Source: Forficula auricularia (taxonomy: Eukaryota > Arthropoda > Insecta > Dermaptera > Forficulidae). Taken from it: a stretch of DNA of 64,000 nucleotides. This document shows, one piece after another, positions 55,137 through 64,000 of the stretch (position 1 is its first letter; each line of letters starts with the position of its first letter). The position numbers and the translations under genes are program-made. Under the pieces are notes generated by a model. The model had not been told where the DNA came from. It did not search any database and saw only the letters and a list, made by a program, of their open reading frames with translations. Location of the stretch: assembly GCA_024734495.1 (NCBI GenBank), contig JALMQS010000055.1:8365386-8429385 (forward strand), written 5' to 3'.

Positions 55137-55376
55137 CATGGCCGTAGGGTAGATATTAACCCCTTTCTTCCCGAAATGTTGAGGTTAAACATTGAAATTT
55201 TACAAGATGTAAATAAAACGTTCAATAAAAATTTAATAAAAATAATACTCTGATAAAACAAGAATTAGTGAGGTCATGTCTCCTACTCCTAGGAGTATAT
55301 TCATGCTCCCCTAACCCTCGGTGGGTAGTTAGCCCTTCCCGAAAATTAACTAAACCTCCCGAAATTGTTTTCTGGC
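55137..55376 (-). repeat. rep-G copy (minus)
   Basis: Reverse complement of 9820-10055, bounded by GGCCGTAG / CTACGGCC. It ends right at the LINE-C tail. Confidence 0.6.
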
Positions 55377-56052
55377 TACGGCCTTGGTTAAATAAATAAA
55401 TAAATCTTTATTACTCGACCTGCTTAGAGGCACAAGTCCTCGGTGGCTAGGTCAACAAAACATCAATACAAATCAACTTCAGAAATTAATAAAAACAAAT
55501 ACAAATCAATTAAAAAAAATTAACAATTAACATACAAGAAAAAAAAAATAGAATTGTATGCTCATTAACAAATAACATGATCATAGATTTCCGTCAAAAG
55601 ACAAAACGTAATTTAAATAAAAACCCGATACCAAGAGCAAACGACGCATTAGCCATCCCGGCTTTTGCCATAAGTTGTTAAGGAAACCTGGTCAAAACCT
55701 TATCAAGGATTGTAGGACCTCTCTCTACCTCAGGTAATCTCTAATTGTGAGAACTAAATAAAATTTTGCACAAATCTAAGACATTAGGACTTGACAAAAT
55801 TTATAATTGATTTAATCGTAGGGGGCTATAATCCCAAGTAGTAATAAATACTGTTCCACAAATCAATGCCAGATCCTACTAATGAATGTAAACGGATATT
55901 GTTCAAGAATCTTGGCTTAGGAATCAATTTTCTATGATCAGCTCTACCTATAATAAAATATATTCGTTATTTCGTTCCATCTCCTAAAACCCTTATACGC
56001 TTTGAAAATCACTTTCATTTTAGGCCATTCCCTTCTTTCTAATAAGCTAGAC

Positions 56053-56693
56053 TAGCGTTTCTCAACCTTTTTTGGCCCGCGGACCAGTAAAATTTGTAAA
56101 AAACAATCCAAGGAACAGTGAAATTCAATTGAAAAGTTTTTGTTTTGCCGAGAGTAGCAGAGTTGTTGATTCACAAAGAGAAACAAGGAGGTTGTCCTCT
56201 GCTTGATGCAAATAAACATATACACATATATATCGAGATGATATATCTGTATATATATTATTTATTTGTTTGAGACTAGTTTCGAAGACTTGGTCTTCAT
56301 CATTAGTCTTTCTTCAATTATAAATATCCATATGATATTGACTCCATGAAAAACATTTATAATTGAAGAAAGACTGATGATGAAGACCAAGTCTTTGAAA
56401 CTATAGTCTCAAACAAATAAATAATATATATACAGATATATCATCTCGATATGTATGTTTATTTGCATCAAGCAGAGGACATACTCTTTGTTTCTCTTTG
56501 TGAACAGTGATATTTTTTAACAACAAAATTTTACTATAGGTATTAAAGAACTACTATATAAGTTAATTGTAACATTTTTATTATTTATTTGTTTTATAAG
56601 ATTTTTTCGCGGATAGAAAAAATTGTCTGCGGATTAGTAAAATTTCTCCGCGGACCACTGGTGGTCCGCCGGACCAGCGGTTGAGAATAGCTG
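56053..56693. mobile_element. hAT element inserted in LINE-C
   Basis: Ends TAGCGTTTCTCAACC and GGTTGAGAATAGCTG. Exact 8-bp duplication AGCTAGAC (56045-56052, 56694-56701). Subterminal GCCCGCGGACCAG / GGTCCGCCGGACCAG is typical of this hAT group. The interior is mostly a PLE-1 foldback. Confidence 0.9.
56135..56500. mobile_element. PLE-1 foldback with motif in each arm
   Basis: TTTTGCCGAGAGTAGCAGAG at the left, then mirrored arms CTCTGCTTGATGCAAATAAA... and ...TTTATTTGCATCAAGCAGAG. Plus 56378-56410: CTGATGATGAAGACCAAGTC, TTTGAAACTATAGTC. Minus 56309-56278: TGATGAAGACCAAGTCTTCG, AAACTAGTC. The hairpin GAAGAC...GTCTTC overlaps the core, so folding differs from the 26-kb copy. Confidence 0.7.
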
Positions 56694-56880
56694 AGCTAGA
56701 CCATCCTAATTCATTAATCATTGAAGTGACACTACTAAACCTATCAAGTTTACCAAAGACAAATCTAGCCGCCCTCCTTTGTACCATATCAATTTTTCTC
56801 TCTAATGAACAACTTATAACTTTGCTATAAATAAAGTGCTGTGGTACACCCAATATGATTTAATCGAATAATATATTAAT

Positions 56881-57685
56881 TTTTATTTATGTGCTTAATA
56901 AAATTGATTCTAATATTTTACCAAACGAAGAGAACCTGCCCAAGGGGCAATCAATGACCAGGCACTCTTTTTCAAGAACGGTCCCTCTACGAAATTACTA
57001 GGTGGTGACTTCATCGGATCACGATTGCAGATGGCTATCTCTTCAGGGAAACTCGTTCGGATGGAAAATGATTCATTTGATTCGCCGGCTTCAGCTAATC
57101 GCTCGCTAATTTAATTTTAATCTAAGTCGCGAGATTCGAATGCCATCCTCGGAAGAAGAGCTTGGCTAGCCCCCGTCCGTCCCCTGTGTGCCAGTTTTTG
57201 CTAATTTGGTTTCCCTTCTACAGAGCAAATACAGATCATATGAGATCATCGGGTTTAATTAAAAAAAGATCGCCATCAAATCGTCTCGTCTCCTTTCGTT
57301 AACGAAATTTGTATTCATTGATAGGTATCGTATTAAATTATGTGTGAAAACAAGATATTCCATATATCTAATAAATCAGTTTTCAAAAAGAGAAATCAAT
57401 GAGGATGTCTTCTTTTTGATGCAAATTAACATATACATATAATGAGTAGGTATAAATACAATAGGGATAAGCATCGATGGCCGATGTTTTCAAATTGATG
57501 TTTTCTACATCGATGGAAACAGCCCCGAAAGAAATTTCGGGCAAGGGGCCCAAAATCTGAAGCGTGACCCTTATTATGAAATAAGTATGTGTTTTTATGA
57601 AGTTGAATAAAAAAAAATGACATGACCGGATCCGGAACCCACGGGGTAACTTGGAACTCCCGGTTACTAAATTCTCTGGTTTGCT
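56881..57685. other. GC-richer spacer plus repeat scraps
   Basis: 56930-57260 is less AT-rich and unique here. 57390-57440 is a PLE-1 terminal scrap (GAGGATGTCTTCTTTTTGAT). 57530-57600 shares GGGCCCAAAATCTGAAGCGT with 48065-48110. The open minus frames 57383-57869 cross several repeats and are not a gene. Confidence 0.4.
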
Positions 57686-57687
57686 TA

Positions 57688-58299
57688 GGGCCAGTTGTAT
57701 GTCGGTTGGTAAAGTCTTTGTAAAAGTTGACAAAGGGTAAAACCTTAGAATTCCCCTTGTACCCGGCCGGATGGCCAATCAGATGACACGTACTTTCACT
57801 GGTTGGCCATCCCGCCGGCCAAACATAAGAAACGTTTTTGCCCTTTCCCTGTACTACAGATACTATCATGGTGTCTGTTCAGTCGAGCTGAAATCAAGTA
57901 TCCCCCCTAATGCCCTCTTTACGAGAAACACGCGGTTTTCGAACGCTCAGCACCCCTTTGCTGTCAAATTGGATAAAAATCGAACAAGCGCTTTCGTCAA
58001 CTCTTTTATCCCTATGACCTCCAGAGACAGGAACTCACTTCCAGCCACTGTCTTCCCAGCAACTTATAACCTTCACCTGTTTAAGACCCGTATCCACAGA
58101 TACCTTCGACCCCTACCCAGCCCATAAAATCCCTTCTTCTTTACACGATGGAGGGGCCAACCTAGGCCGTTAGGGAGGTGCACCTTTTTGGTGTAAATCC
58201 GTCTCTCATCATTTTCATTAAAAAAAAGAAGATGAATTCTAAGGTTTTACCCTTTGTTAACTTTTACAAAGACTTTACCAACCGACATACAGCTGGCCC
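57688..58299. mobile_element. Harbinger-like MITE split by a LINE-A end
   Basis: The inverted ends GGGCCAGTTGTATGTCGGTT and AACCGACATACAGCTGGCCC are flanked by TTA on both sides (57685-57687, 58300-58302), as for PIF/Harbinger. An inner palindrome GGCCGGATGGCCAATCA...TGGTTGGCCATCCCG lies at 57767-57820. The LINE-A fragment fills the rest. Confidence 0.7.
57826..58230 (+). pseudogene. LINE-A ORF2 C-terminal end with 3' UTR
   Basis: NIRNVFALSLYYRYYHGVCS, VELKSSIPPNALFTRNTRFS, NAQHPFAVKLDKNRTSAFVN, SFIPMTSRDRNSLPATVFPA, then FKTRIHRYLRPLPSP and a stop at 58125-58127. The 3' UTR has CACGATGGAGGGGCCAACCT, TTTTTGGTGTAAATCCGTCT, CTCATCATTTTCATT and an A-run. The frame is intact over about 100 codons. 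The W of the R-D-W-N-S-L-P motif is R here. Confidence 0.85.
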
Positions 58300-58313
58300 T
58301 TAGTATCCTAGAA

Positions 58314-58505
58314 CCGGTTGCATGTCGCAAAGTAAATGCTTTTTACCACTAACCAAGATAGATGGTAAATGGAGGGGCTGGGTTGGTCAATCAGATGACA
58401 CTAAAAGGTCCTGTCATCTGATTGGCCATCCCACTCACTCCATTTACCATCTACCTTGGTTAGTGGTAAAAAGCATTTACTTTGCGACATGCAACCGACC
58501 CTTAA
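58314..58505. mobile_element. Related palindromic MITE, about 190 bp
   Basis: CGGTTGCATGTCGCAAAGTA and TACTTTGCGACATGCAACCG are inverted ends. The centre TCAATCAGATGACAC...GTCATCTGATTGGCCATCCC matches the centre of the 57688 element. Arms are nearly perfect. Confidence 0.85.
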
Positions 58506-59030
58506 TGTGTCTCAGATATGAATTTGAATTCTTTATTATAAATATAACATAATATTTTATTTTTTATTTTAGTTGTTATATTATTTAATAGTATAGTAAA
58601 ATATATTTAATTTGAATATGTGAAATTATATAAAATTAGTTTAAGATTGTAGCTGAAAAAAAATCCATAAAAAATGTTAGATTCTCTCTGACAGTCTACA
58701 TAGGGCGAGGCTTTGCGATCCAGCCTTTCGATAAAATATACCAAAAGAATTATAAATAATTAAATTAAATAAATTAAATCTATCTTGAGCTTCATAGTAA
58801 CTTTTTAATATAAGAAAATAACATTTTGATTAAGAATTTTGTAGTTTAAAATAAATAGTATGGGAAGATTCAATTTCTTCTCTCCGGGTGCGAATCAACC
58901 AAAAATGGCAAACAGTTTTATTTTTTTACTAATTAGATATTTATTCAAATCTATTGAAATTTTATATGTCTATGTTATTTCTATTTATCTTTTATATCAA
59001 ATAATTATTATTAGAAAATTTGCATTTTAA
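58506..59030. other. AT-rich spacer, no gene seen
   Basis: No frame, RNA gene or shared repeat was recognised. Confidence 0.5.
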
Positions 59031-59511
59031 AGGGTAGTTTATTTGAAGTCCAATTTGAAAAAATGCTAATAACTCCGTTGAAATTTTTTTTAAAAATATG
59101 AAATTAATATTTATTATAAAATAATTAATTATTAATAATTTAATACAATTTTGAACAAAATCGATTCAGTACTTTTTGAGAAAATGGTCAAAAACCATCT
59201 GAACCGTCAAAAAACGATGTTTTTTGAAAGCACGAGATGGCTTTTAAAAAAGTTCAAAAAGTCATATGAAACAAAACATTGACTTGTGACATGGAGTTGA
59301 ATTTTAAAATGTTTCTAAAACAGCCTTTCATAGACTGTTTTTGTGGTTTTTGACCATTTACTCCAAAAGTACTTAATCGATTTTGTTCAAAATTGGTTTA
59401 AATTATTAATAATTAATTATTTTATAATGTATATTAATTTCATATTTTTTAAAAAAAATTCAACGGAGTTATTAGCGTTTTTTCAAATTGGACTTCAAAT
59501 AAACTACCTAC
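59031..59511. repeat. Long foldback, about 190-bp arms
   Basis: GGGTAGTTTATTTGAAGTCC and GGACTTCAAATAAACTACC are the ends. Pairing continues through GAACAAAATCGATT / AATCGATTTTGTTC to a loop near 59210-59340. The LINE-I poly(A) begins at its right end. Confidence 0.85.
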
Positions 59512-59740
59512 TCTTTTTTTTTTTTTTTATTTTTTTTTTTTTTTAAGGGCGCATCGACTGCTAGGGCCATTAGCGCCTCAGAAAACTTATCTTATCTATT
59601 TAATCATCTGTCTCAATCTAGTGGGTTTTTTTTTTTTTTTTTTATCAGGTCATATCCATCTGTCCGTTGTTTTACAGTTTACGCCAATAGAGTTCGAAAT
59701 AGTATTCAATAAATATCTAATAAGTGATAGCAACAATAAC

Positions 59741-62700
59741 TCAAATTAAATTTAGAAGTCCTATTCTATCTAAATACCCGAATAAATTTTCAAAATTTTC
59801 TTGATTTCCTAGAAGATTTAGGATAGATATATTTCCAATATTAAATTTTAATCTTGCAGAACTATATAAAGGACACTCAATTAATACATGGTCCACTGTG
59901 ATTCTAGAGTTGCATATACTACACCATGGGGTATTTTCTCTAAGAATCAAGAACCCATGTGAGAAAAAGCAGTGCCCTATTCGTAGACGTATTAATTTGG
60001 TTTGCATTCTTCTAGGCATATCATATGTACTTAGTGGACAAATGTTAGGTTTGACTCTCTTAAGGATTGCATTCTCCCTCACCCACTCATCATACCAGGA
60101 ATTCTTTAATTGATTTTTAAAAAACTTTTTCGAGTCTTCTAAAAATATTTGAGAAAAATCAACAGCCGCCTTACTAGCTCCCATTTTGGCAAGAAGGTCA
60201 GTTGCATCGTTGCCTTCAATCCCTGTATGTCCTGGGACCCACATAAAAATAATTTCGCAATCGTCCCCCGGTTGACCCCCATATAATGACTGAATTCTCT
60301 GTACCAAGGGGTGAGAAGGATTGAATTTCTGAATGGCAAGAAGGGCGCTTAGTGAGTCACTGATGATAAGGCTTTTCACCAGTCCTCGGTTTTTAATATA
60401 GGAGAGGGCTAATTCAATAGCTTTTAATTCACCAGTAAAGATGCTAGAGATGGTGGGGAGCTTAAATTTCATTTCAATGCTGTCATGTTTAAATGCACAA
60501 CCCACTTTAGTTTCAGATTTTGAACCGTCAGTGTAGATTAGCGAATAATTGTGAAATCTATTGATGATATCTTGGAATAATATCTTAAAGATATTGCTGC
60601 TTGTGGTTTGTTTATTGAGTCTATTAAGATCCCAAATAATGGTGGGCTTTTTAATAAGCCAAGGAGGTTTGGGAGCACTTATGAGTGCAACTTGGTGCTT
60701 ACAAGTATCATCAAATGTGTCTATGTAATTTTTCATTCTGACAGCCATTGGCTTACTCGATCTAGGTTTTGAAAATTTGTTCGGGTTTATGGGGCTAAAT
60801 AGAATATTATATGACGGATGAGTTGGTAGAGAGTAGATTTTTAATATATAATTTAGTGCTAACATGTCTCTTCGTATTCTTAGAGGAGGTTCACCCGATT
60901 CTGCTAATATACTAACCACTGGGCTAGTTCTAAAAGCCCCCAATGAAATTCGAATACCCATGTTATGTATAGAGTCAAGTTTTTTAAGAAGACTACCATT
61001 AGCTGACGAATAGATGGGAGAAGCATAATCTATTTTGCTTCTTATTATAGCCCTGTAAACCCTCAGGAGGGCAGAAGGATCTGCTCCCCACTGAGAGCCC
61101 ACTAGGACTTTGAGAAGGTTCATCGACTTAAGACATTTCAACCTAAGTTGCTCGACATGATTCTTCCAGTTCATTTTTTTGTCAAAGATTAGACCTAAAA
61201 ATTTGACCTGATCCTGGTAGACAAGGTTATTTCCATTAAGCGTAAAAATGGGATCATCGTGTGCAGATCTGAGCCTACAAAAATGTAGACAGGAAGTCTT
61301 AGTTGTTGAAATCTTAAAACCATGTTCAATAGCCCAATTGTTTATGTCTTCTATAGTAGATTGTAATTTAGATTTTATAATATTTAAGTTATTTGATTTG
61401 TAATAAATGCATAAATCATCAACGAAAAGAGACTTTTGAATTGGGTATCTAATTGTGGTTAAGATGTCATCAATTGCTATGGTGAAAAGCGTCGTACTTA
61501 ACACACTCCCCTGAGGAAGACCATTGTCCTGTCTGTTTATTTGAGATAAAGTGTTTCCAATCCGAACCTGGAAGATACGGTCGGAAAGAAAATTTTTTAT
61601 AAAAAGAGCTAAATGTCCCTTAATTTTCCAGGTGTTCAATTTTTGGAGTATATAATATCTCCATACTGAGTCGTAGGCATTTTCAAGATCGAAAAAAATG
61701 GCAATGGTGTGTTTTTTATTTGAAAAGCCTTTGAGAATGTAATCTTCAAGACGGACAAGATGGTCCAAACAGGAACGATTTTGGCGGAATCCACACTGTA
61801 CGTTAGAGATAAGGCGCTTAGTTTCCATAAGCCAGCACAAACGTCTATTTACCATCCGTTCAGTTAACTTGCATATGACATTCGTCATGGCAATCGGGCG
61901 GTAATTTTTAACGTCTTTGTCGTCTTTGTTTGGTTTAGGGACAGGGATCAAAAATGCTTTTTTCCATTGATCAGGGAAAAAATCATTTTCCCAAATTTTA
62001 TTTATAATATTTAGAAGGATCAATTTCGAGTTTGGATGTAAGTGCTTTAGCATTAAATTATGAATACCATCAGGCCCAGGAGAGGTATTTTTGGAAGAAT
62101 TTAGTGCAGACTCAAATTCCCATAAGCCAAAAGATTTATTATAGGATTCGAGATTTTCCGAATCAAAATTAAAAATGGTTTCTTCAGATAAATTTTTAAT
62201 GTTAAGAAAACGAAGGTTAAAATTTTCTGAAGATGAAATATTGGAAAAGTGTTGGGCAAAAATATTAGATAAATCATATGGCCTAGACACATAATTATTA
62301 TTAAAATAAAGATGTCTGGCCGAATTATTTTGGGAGCCTTTTATTTTTTTAATTTTATCCCAAACCTCCTTACTGGGAGTAGAATATGAAATGGTGGAAA
62401 TAAATTCTTCCCATGAACGTTTTTTCGCTTTTTTTATTAAATATTTTGCCCGAGCCCTGAGCTTTTTAAAACTTATTAGATTTATAGTACTGGGTGATGT
62501 ATTAAAAAGTCTAAGAGCCTTTTTCCTTTCTCTAATTGCATTTTGTATTTCCCTAGACCACCAGGGGACTAAAGGACGTTTAGAGATGGTTTTACTTTTG
62601 GGTATAGATACGTCAGCTGCTTTGATTATTTTTTTATTGAAATTTTTGAGTTGTGACATAATATCACTTTCATTATCATCACTACTATCAATAAAAGATA

Positions 62701-63424
62701 GATTCTCGAAAAGAGGCCAATTTGCTTTTTGCACCAACCATCTCGAATGTGTCCGTTGAAGTGGGACTTTTCTATTATCAGATAAGACAATCGGAAAGTG
62801 ATCTGAACTACATAAATCCGAATGCACATTAAAAGAAAATCTATCATGGAGGGATGGAGATGCAAAAACCAAGTCTATAATGGAATAAGTTCCATATCCA
62901 GTGCTAAAATGAGTTGGAGAATTATTATTAAGGACTGACACGTTATTCAAAGATAAAAAGGATTCAATTATTTTACCTCTAGGGGACGATTGAATATTTT
63001 CAAAGAGGCTACTTCTGGCATTAAAATCGCCTAGAAGGAGAAATGGAGCAGGCAGTTGACTCACTAAACTTTCTAAATCGAATCTTGAAAAACGCTGGTC
63101 CTGTGGTATATAGACACTGCATATTGTAAAAGAGAGGGTAGATTCAATACGAACGGCAATCGCTTGGAGATTGGTATTAATTGTCAAATGTTGAGAATGG
63201 ATGGTCTTTTTTACAAAGATGGCCACTCCACCCTTTGCTCTATGATCTGAATTCATATTTTTTAAATATTGATTAAAACCTCTAATCGAAAATATATCAT
63301 TATATAAATGTGTTTCCTGTAGGCATATTACAGAAGGTTCGTATTCTTTAATTAATAATCTAAGCTCGGCTAGGTTGTTGAAAAGGCCATTCAAATTCCA
63401 TTGAATAATCGAATTATTTTCCAT
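59741..63424 (-). CDS. LINE ORF2 polyprotein: AP endonuclease, reverse transcriptase, RNase H
   Basis: This 1227-residue protein nicks target DNA, copies the element RNA and degrades the template. I chose Met at 63424 (MENNSIIQWNLNG), just before the endonuclease. The same frame is open 39 codons further up, but that part is a hydrophobic AT-rich leader with no conservation. Endonuclease (about 4-215): N10, E37, D133/N135, D184, and D208-H209 of SSDHFP. Reverse transcriptase (about 440-770): FFDLENAYD with D579, GLPQGS at 635, FVDD at 667-670 in place of YADD. RNase H (about 960-1080): D966, E999, D1023, D1073. A C-terminal C-x2-C-x7-H-x4-C knuckle uses C1168, C1171, H1179, C1184. All key residues are present with no internal stop, so it may be active. 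RNase H argues for the I superfamily rather than Jockey. Confidence 0.93.
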   Translation of the reverse strand: MENNSIIQWNLNGLFNNLAELRLLIKEYEPSVICLQETHLYNDIFSIRGFNQYLKNMNSDHRAKGGVAIFVKKTIHSQHLTINTNLQAIAVRIESTLSFTICSVYIPQDQRFSRFDLESLVSQLPAPFLLLGDFNARSSLFENIQSSPRGKIIESFLSLNNVSVLNNNSPTHFSTGYGTYSIIDLVFASPSLHDRFSFNVHSDLCSSDHFPIVLSDNRKVPLQRTHSRWLVQKANWPLFENLSFIDSSDDNESDIMSQLKNFNKKIIKAADVSIPKSKTISKRPLVPWWSREIQNAIRERKKALRLFNTSPSTINLISFKKLRARAKYLIKKAKKRSWEEFISTISYSTPSKEVWDKIKKIKGSQNNSARHLYFNNNYVSRPYDLSNIFAQHFSNISSSENFNLRFLNIKNLSEETIFNFDSENLESYNKSFGLWEFESALNSSKNTSPGPDGIHNLMLKHLHPNSKLILLNIINKIWENDFFPDQWKKAFLIPVPKPNKDDKDVKNYRPIAMTNVICKLTERMVNRRLCWLMETKRLISNVQCGFRQNRSCLDHLVRLEDYILKGFSNKKHTIAIFFDLENAYDSVWRYYILQKLNTWKIKGHLALFIKNFLSDRIFQVRIGNTLSQINRQDNGLPQGSVLSTTLFTIAIDDILTTIRYPIQKSLFVDDLCIYYKSNNLNIIKSKLQSTIEDINNWAIEHGFKISTTKTSCLHFCRLRSAHDDPIFTLNGNNLVYQDQVKFLGLIFDKKMNWKNHVEQLRLKCLKSMNLLKVLVGSQWGADPSALLRVYRAIIRSKIDYASPIYSSANGSLLKKLDSIHNMGIRISLGAFRTSPVVSILAESGEPPLRIRRDMLALNYILKIYSLPTHPSYNILFSPINPNKFSKPRSSKPMAVRMKNYIDTFDDTCKHQVALISAPKPPWLIKKPTIIWDLNRLNKQTTSSNIFKILFQDIINRFHNYSLIYTDGSKSETKVGCAFKHDSIEMKFKLPTISSIFTGELKAIELALSYIKNRGLVKSLIISDSLSALLAIQKFNPSHPLVQRIQSLYGGQPGDDCEIIFMWVPGHTGIEGNDATDLLAKMGASKAAVDFSQIFLEDSKKFFKNQLKNSWYDEWVRENAILKRVKPNICPLSTYDMPRRMQTKLIRLRIGHCFFSHGFLILRENTPWCSICNSRITVDHVLIECPLYSSARLKFNIGNISILNLLGNQENFENLFGYLDRIGLLNLI

Positions 63425-63668
63425 ACTTAGATAAGAGACAAAAGTTAAAATTAAAATACGAAATACTAAGAAAATGATATAAATATTAAATAAAGTAAAA
63501 ATAAAATATTTATATAGATAATATACCAGTGATGATAACAAAATTGAATTAAAGTTAAAGTTTAGATAATATATATATGTATATATATAGTCTATTTATT
63601 AAATCAAAAGAATTCTATTTATATAAATAAATTTAAAGATAAGCATCAATTATTTTCCTGCTTTCTTT

Positions 63669-64000
63669 TTATTCTTTGAATTGGTCTTTTTTTCTTTTTT
63701 TTTTCCGAAATTTTTTTACAATATTTTCAGACTTATTATCTGTTTGGACTGTCCAAAGGTTGTCTGTTTCCGAATCGTCGGAAGCTGTTAAGGAATCTAT
63801 TGAGTCCATAGGTGTATTTGACGGGATTGTATCATTTTGGGTATTTTTCGTTTGATCAGATTCGATTAATTCATCGGTTAATTTAACTGGTTGGGCAATT
63901 GTCTTTTGTGCACTATCAGGAGAGAGATTTTGTAATTGACTTTTCAAATTTGAAATTTGTTTTTTTAATTCATTCAGCTCTTTTTTAAGGTCCTCACATG
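63669..64000 (-). CDS. LINE ORF1 (gag-like), C-terminal part
   Basis: The frame enters from beyond the right edge and stops at 63669, 244 nt before the ORF2 Met. The visible part starts CEDLKKELNELKKQISNLKS, with leucines spaced for a coiled coil. It continues through a Ser/Thr/Asp-rich segment and ends KKFRKKKRKKDQFKE, a basic tail. ORF1 proteins of I-type LINEs bind element RNA. Any zinc knuckles would lie off the window. The Leu used as first codon in a shorter reading (63947) is not a real start. Confidence 0.7.
   Translation of the reverse strand, partial: CEDLKKELNELKKQISNLKSQLQNLSPDSAQKTIAQPVKLTDELIESDQTKNTQNDTIPSNTPMDSIDSLTASDDSETDNLWTVQTDNKSENIVKKFRKKKRKKDQFKE

Larger units (their letters stand above)
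55384..56880 (-). pseudogene. LINE-C 3' part, split by a hAT
   Basis: Minus 56853-56702 encodes KIDMVQRRAARFVFGKLDRF, SSVTSMINELGW. After the hAT it continues SSLLERREWPKM... (56044-55980), then RLHSLVGSGIDLWNSIYY (about 55905-55850). The pattern Q-R-R-A-A-R-F-V...S-S-V-T-x-M-L-x-x-L-G-W is the post-RT region of CR1/Jockey-type LINEs. The tail (AAAT)n is at 55384-55400. Stops are present. Confidence 0.75.
59514..64000 (-). mobile_element. I-type non-LTR retrotransposon, 5' end outside window
   Basis: It runs on minus: partial ORF1 (63669-64000), ORF2 (59741-63424), 3' UTR (59545-59740) and poly(A) seen as a T-run at 59514-59544. A second A-run (T-run 59627-59643) is inside the UTR. Both coding frames are open to their ends, so this is the youngest or best-kept autonomous element here. 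Clade call (I superfamily) rests on the order endonuclease, RT, RNase H. Confidence 0.9.

Noticed and set aside
57383..57869. Two minus-strand frames of 131 and 147 codons
   Set aside because: They cross a PLE scrap, another repeat, a MITE arm and antisense LINE sequence, so they are composites without coding meaning.
60139..62865. Several short frames on both strands within the LINE
   Set aside because: They are shadow frames of the intact ORF2.
1..64000. CRISPR array, operons, bacterial promoters or riboswitches
   Set aside because: Repeat structure, poly(A)-tailed retroelements, SINEs and a splice-flanked exon candidate indicate a eukaryotic nuclear genome. The satellite has no spacer pattern.

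Overview
The window looks like repeat-dense, AT-rich intergenic or intronic DNA from an animal nuclear genome, most likely an insect or other arthropod. I see no operon-like gene packing and no certain host gene. The one long intact reading frame belongs to a non-LTR retrotransposon (LINE). Nearly every other recognisable protein fragment is a transposon relic: hAT, mariner/DUF4817-type helix-turn-helix, Penelope-like element (PLE), or LINE C-terminal ends. The non-repeat remainder is AT-rich spacer with a few islands of higher GC. One 85-nt candidate host exon has good splice signals.

Layout. 1-400: 117-119 bp satellite, seen again at 35441-36180 around a 10-N gap. 2.7-4.2 kb: PLE ends and foldbacks. 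4.97-6.49 kb: a hAT element with two younger repeats nested in it. 7.4-8.8 kb: two more hATs, one inside a PLE tail. 10-13.4 kb: G-tract repeats (rep-B), a Helitron and a LINE 3' end. 14.2-17 kb: MITEs and a hAT with a transposase relic. 18.4-20.7 kb: LINE relics. 23-29.5 kb: nested foldbacks, the candidate exon, a PLE carrying its C-terminal coding end, and a perfect 52-bp palindrome. 30-34.5 kb: rep-B copies. 37.5-41.1 kb: a tRNA-derived SINE, a pogo-type element with a second SINE inside, and a PLE with a GIY-YIG endonuclease relic. 42-46 kb: foldback, hAT, MITE and a nonautonomous Helitron. 49-52.6 kb: a TTAA foldback, then a LINE containing a mariner-like element containing a MITE. 54-58.5 kb: a LINE interrupted by a hAT interrupted by a PLE foldback, then Harbinger-like MITEs around a LINE end. 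59-64 kb: a foldback followed by the I-type LINE on the minus strand, running off the right edge.

The main theme is a recurring hammerhead-ribozyme-like motif: CTGANGA, one extra base, a short hairpin, GAAA, a short self-complementary stem III, then a U-H cleavage-type site. I count about twenty intact or degenerate copies in at least six repeat families. Two of these families are tied by coding remains to Penelope-like elements, which are known to carry hammerheads. Others are foldback elements with one motif per arm, or MITE-like elements. The satellite keeps only the 3' half of the motif.

The second theme is parasitism and nesting. A tRNA-headed SINE shares its 3' tail with a LINE that has at least five other copies here. 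Several insertions can be ordered in time from target-site duplications. Names rep-A to rep-M are local labels for repeat families recognised only by their recurrence in this window.
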